NCBI GenBank assembly: GCA_018715825.1
Contig: DVKU01000141.1
Location: forward strand, 1-6,684
DNA length: 6,684 nucleotides
Origin: Candidatus Avacholeplasma faecigallinarum
Lineage (GTDB): Bacteria > Bacillota_I > Bacilli_A > Acholeplasmatales > Anaeroplasmataceae
Direction: 5' to 3'
The position numbers were made by a program, and so were the translations under genes. The notes under the pieces are model-generated. The model searched no databases. It was not told the origin of the DNA and saw only the letters and a list, made by a program, of their open reading frames with translations. Numbering within the stretch: position 1 is the stretch's first letter; each line of letters starts with the position of its first letter. Shown here piece after piece: positions 5,311-6,684 of the stretch.

Positions 5311-6459
5311 ATGAAAATTCAATTAAATAAGGAAATTTTAAATGTTGAGCAATCAGAAATAAGAAAATTTAATGACTACGCCCAAGGAGTTGGAGCTAAT
5401 GTTATATTAACTTTAGGTGAACCAGATTTTTATACTCCAAAAGAAATTTCTGATTCATGTATTGAAGCTATAAATAATCATAAAACAAAATATGGTCCTA
5501 CCTTAGGATTTTATGATTTAAGAAAAAAAATATGTGAATTTGAACTTAAAACTAATAATGTAAATTATACTCCTGATGAAGTAATTATAACTCATGGTTC
5601 TACTGAGGCATTGACATCAGCCTTCTTTACAATGTTAAATCCTGGAGATGAAGTAATTATTCCAAATCCTAGTTACCCAATGTATAGACAAATAATTCAA
5701 TATAAACAAGGTAAAGTAGTTACTATTGATACAACTTCATCTAATTTTCAAATTACAAAGGAACAATTAGATAAAGCTATAACTAGTAAAACTAAATGCA
5801 TAATATTAACATCTCCTAATAATCCAACTGGCTGTATTTATAGTGATGAAACATTAGAAAATGTATACAACGCCGTTAAAGATAAACCAATTTTCGTTTT
5901 ATGTGATGATGTATATAATCAAATTGTATACACTAAAAGAAAACCTGGATTTGTAAAATATCAAGACATAAAAGATCAAATCATAGTTTGCCAGTCATAC
6001 TCTAAATCATATGCAATGCCAGGATGGCGCTGTGGATATATGCTTGCTAGTAAGGAATTTTGTATAGAGGCTGCAAAAATTCATCAATATATGATAGTAG
6101 CTCTAAATACATTTTTACAAGATGCTATGATTAAAGCTTTAGATTACGATCCTACTGATATGGTTAAATCTTATCAACAAAGACGTGATTATATATATGA
6201 TAGGCTTGTAAAAATGGGACTTGATGTAGTTAAACCTGAAGGTGCCTTTTACATATTCCCTTCAATAAAAAAACTAGGAATTTCTTCATTAGAATTTTGT
6301 AAACACTTTGCCCAAGAATATAAGGTAGCAATAATCCCTGGATATTGTTTTGAGGCCGATGACTATATTAGACTAAGCTATTGTGTATCAATGCAAACTA
6401 TTATAACTGCTTGTGATAGATTGGAAGAATTTATTAATAAGTTAAGAAATAATAAATAA
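5311..6459 (+). CDS. patA: PLP-dependent class I/II aminotransferase, PatA-like
   Basis: A 382-residue fold-type I aminotransferase, cytosolic. Seen: LTLGEPDFYTP (33-43); SPNNPTG (168-174), with Asn171 expected to contact PLP; CDDVY (198-202), with Asp199 for the pyridine nitrogen and Tyr202; SYSKSYAMPGWRCGY (229-243), with the Schiff-base Lys232 and phosphate-binding Arg240; and YIRLSYC (352-358), with Arg354 for the substrate carboxylate. All catalytic residues are intact. The C-terminal block DYIYDRLVKMGLDVVKPEG (293-311) and FYIFPSIK closely resemble Bacillus subtilis aminotransferase A (PatA), which acts on N-acetyl-diaminopimelate in lysine/cell-wall precursor synthesis. An aspartate or aromatic aminotransferase role remains possible. 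The ATG has GAGGTGA upstream. It is monocistronic, divergent from spoIVA, with its own promoter and terminator. Confidence 0.9.
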   Translation: MKIQLNKEILNVEQSEIRKFNDYAQGVGANVILTLGEPDFYTPKEISDSCIEAINNHKTKYGPTLGFYDLRKKICEFELKTNNVNYTPDEVIITHGSTEALTSAFFTMLNPGDEVIIPNPSYPMYRQIIQYKQGKVVTIDTTSSNFQITKEQLDKAITSKTKCIILTSPNNPTGCIYSDETLENVYNAVKDKPIFVLCDDVYNQIVYTKRKPGFVKYQDIKDQIIVCQSYSKSYAMPGWRCGYMLASKEFCIEAAKIHQYMIVALNTFLQDAMIKALDYDPTDMVKSYQQRRDYIYDRLVKMGLDVVKPEGAFYIFPSIKKLGISSLEFCKHFAQEYKVAIIPGYCFEADDYIRLSYCVSMQTIITACDRLEEFINKLRNNK

Positions 6460-6479
6460 AAATCAATATTTATAAAAAG

Positions 6480-6580
6480 CGATGTATAAAATATAGTGAA
6501 CCCCATAAGTTGGACTAGTAGAAAATACTAGAAAGATTTATGGGGTTCACTATATTTTTTGGTTATACATCGTTTTTTTT
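6480..6580 (+). terminator. Long compound hairpin terminator after the aminotransferase gene
   Basis: A multi-part stem: an outer 10-bp arm, CGATGTATAA (6480-6489) with TTATACATCG (6563-6572); a 6-nt bulge on the right (6557-6562); an inner arm of about 21 bp (6490-6510 with 6536-6556, one G-U pair); and an apical hairpin CTAGTA/TACTAG (6515-6520 with 6526-6531). It is followed by eight T residues (6573-6580). On the minus strand TTTTTA follows the outer arm, so it can also stop transcription entering from the right. It begins 20 nt after the aminotransferase stop. Confidence 0.85.
6491..6555. repeat. Near-perfect palindrome with 5'-TG…CA-3' ends, possible miniature mobile-element remnant
   Basis: Inside the terminator, ATATAGTGAACCCCATAA (6491-6508) is exactly repeated in inverse at 6538-6555. 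The core TGAACCCCATAA…TTATGGGGTTCA (6497-6549) begins with TG and ends with CA and resembles the TGAACCCC-type terminal repeats I associate with IS3-family elements. There is no transposase and only 29 nt lie between the arms. I see no clear target-site duplication. It may equally be just the terminator stem. Confidence 0.4.
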
Positions 6581-6670
6581 ATAGTTTTACATCATTAATT
6601 TTAAAGCTTTACACCCATTTTTTTATAGATTTACACCTAAGTGGTTTAAAGCTTTTTTGTTCTTTACATC
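6550..6670 (-). repeat. Array of 22-bp direct repeats (GRTGTAAAnCTWTAAAA)
   Basis: Read on the minus strand, copies start at 6637, 6615, 6593 and 6571, exactly 22 nt apart, with a fifth start motif GATGTAAA at 6670, 33 nt from the next. The copies at 6637 and 6593 agree at 18 of 22 positions; the others agree at about 16. An inverted copy of the first nine bases, GATGTATAA, lies on the plus strand at 6481. No gene lies in this stretch of about 225 nt after the aminotransferase. Ordered terminal repeats of this kind occur at ends of some insertion sequences, and iterons or operator arrays are alternatives. Confidence 0.6.
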
Positions 6671-6684
6671 TATTTATTTAAATA

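Noticed and set aside
6550..6670. CRISPR array as an explanation for the 22-bp repeats
   Set aside because: The units are contiguous with no unique spacers of 25-40 nt, and the copies diverge from each other; no cas genes are present.
1..6684. UGA recoding as tryptophan, as in some low-GC relatives
   Set aside because: The tryptophan codons I checked in nusA, spoIVA and the aminotransferase gene are all TGG, and the reading frames are of normal length with TAA or TAG stops.

Overview
The window is AT-rich (about 30% GC by eye) and reads as chromosome of a low-GC, Gram-positive endospore former. SpoIVA is specific to endospore-forming Firmicutes. The order spoIVA–hup and the cluster rimP–nusA–ylxR–ylxQ–infB are both familiar from Bacillus-type genomes. 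Low GC, small genes, an ankyrin protein and strong AT bias in the spacers would fit an Erysipelotrichia- or Turicibacter-like lineage of Bacilli, but the genus cannot be fixed from the sequence. The eight complete genes end in TAA (seven) or TAG (rimP), and the tryptophan codons I checked are TGG, so the genetic code is standard.

Layout, left to right. Positions 1-2251, minus strand: the transcription/translation operon rimP, nusA, ylxR, ylxQ and the first 25 codons of infB, read from a sigma-A promoter at 2251-2224 with a short hairpin-bearing leader. The cistrons overlap or nearly touch. Positions 2270-3220, minus: an ankyrin-repeat protein of unknown role. Positions 3237-3599, minus: hup (HU protein) with its own extended -10 promoter and a strong terminator that stands between hup and the ankyrin gene. 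Positions 3632-5193, minus: spoIVA with a downstream hairpin and an upstream sequence that fits a sigma-E (mother-cell) promoter, overlapped by a match to the SpoIIID box. Positions 5254-6459, plus: a divergently transcribed PatA-like aminotransferase. Positions 6480-6670: a very long compound hairpin that works as a terminator, followed by an array of 22-bp direct repeats with no gene.

Functionally the window is mostly housekeeping: RimP matures the 30S subunit, NusA controls elongation, pausing and termination, YlxR and YlxQ are small RNA-binding proteins, IF-2 starts translation and HU packs DNA. SpoIVA builds the base of the spore coat. The aminotransferase probably serves lysine/diaminopimelate or general amino-acid metabolism. 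The items that deserve a second look are the right-hand repeat array with its palindrome (possibly the end of a mobile element), the ankyrin gene isolated behind a terminator, and the sporulation promoter architecture. I see no complete undescribed multi-gene system here.
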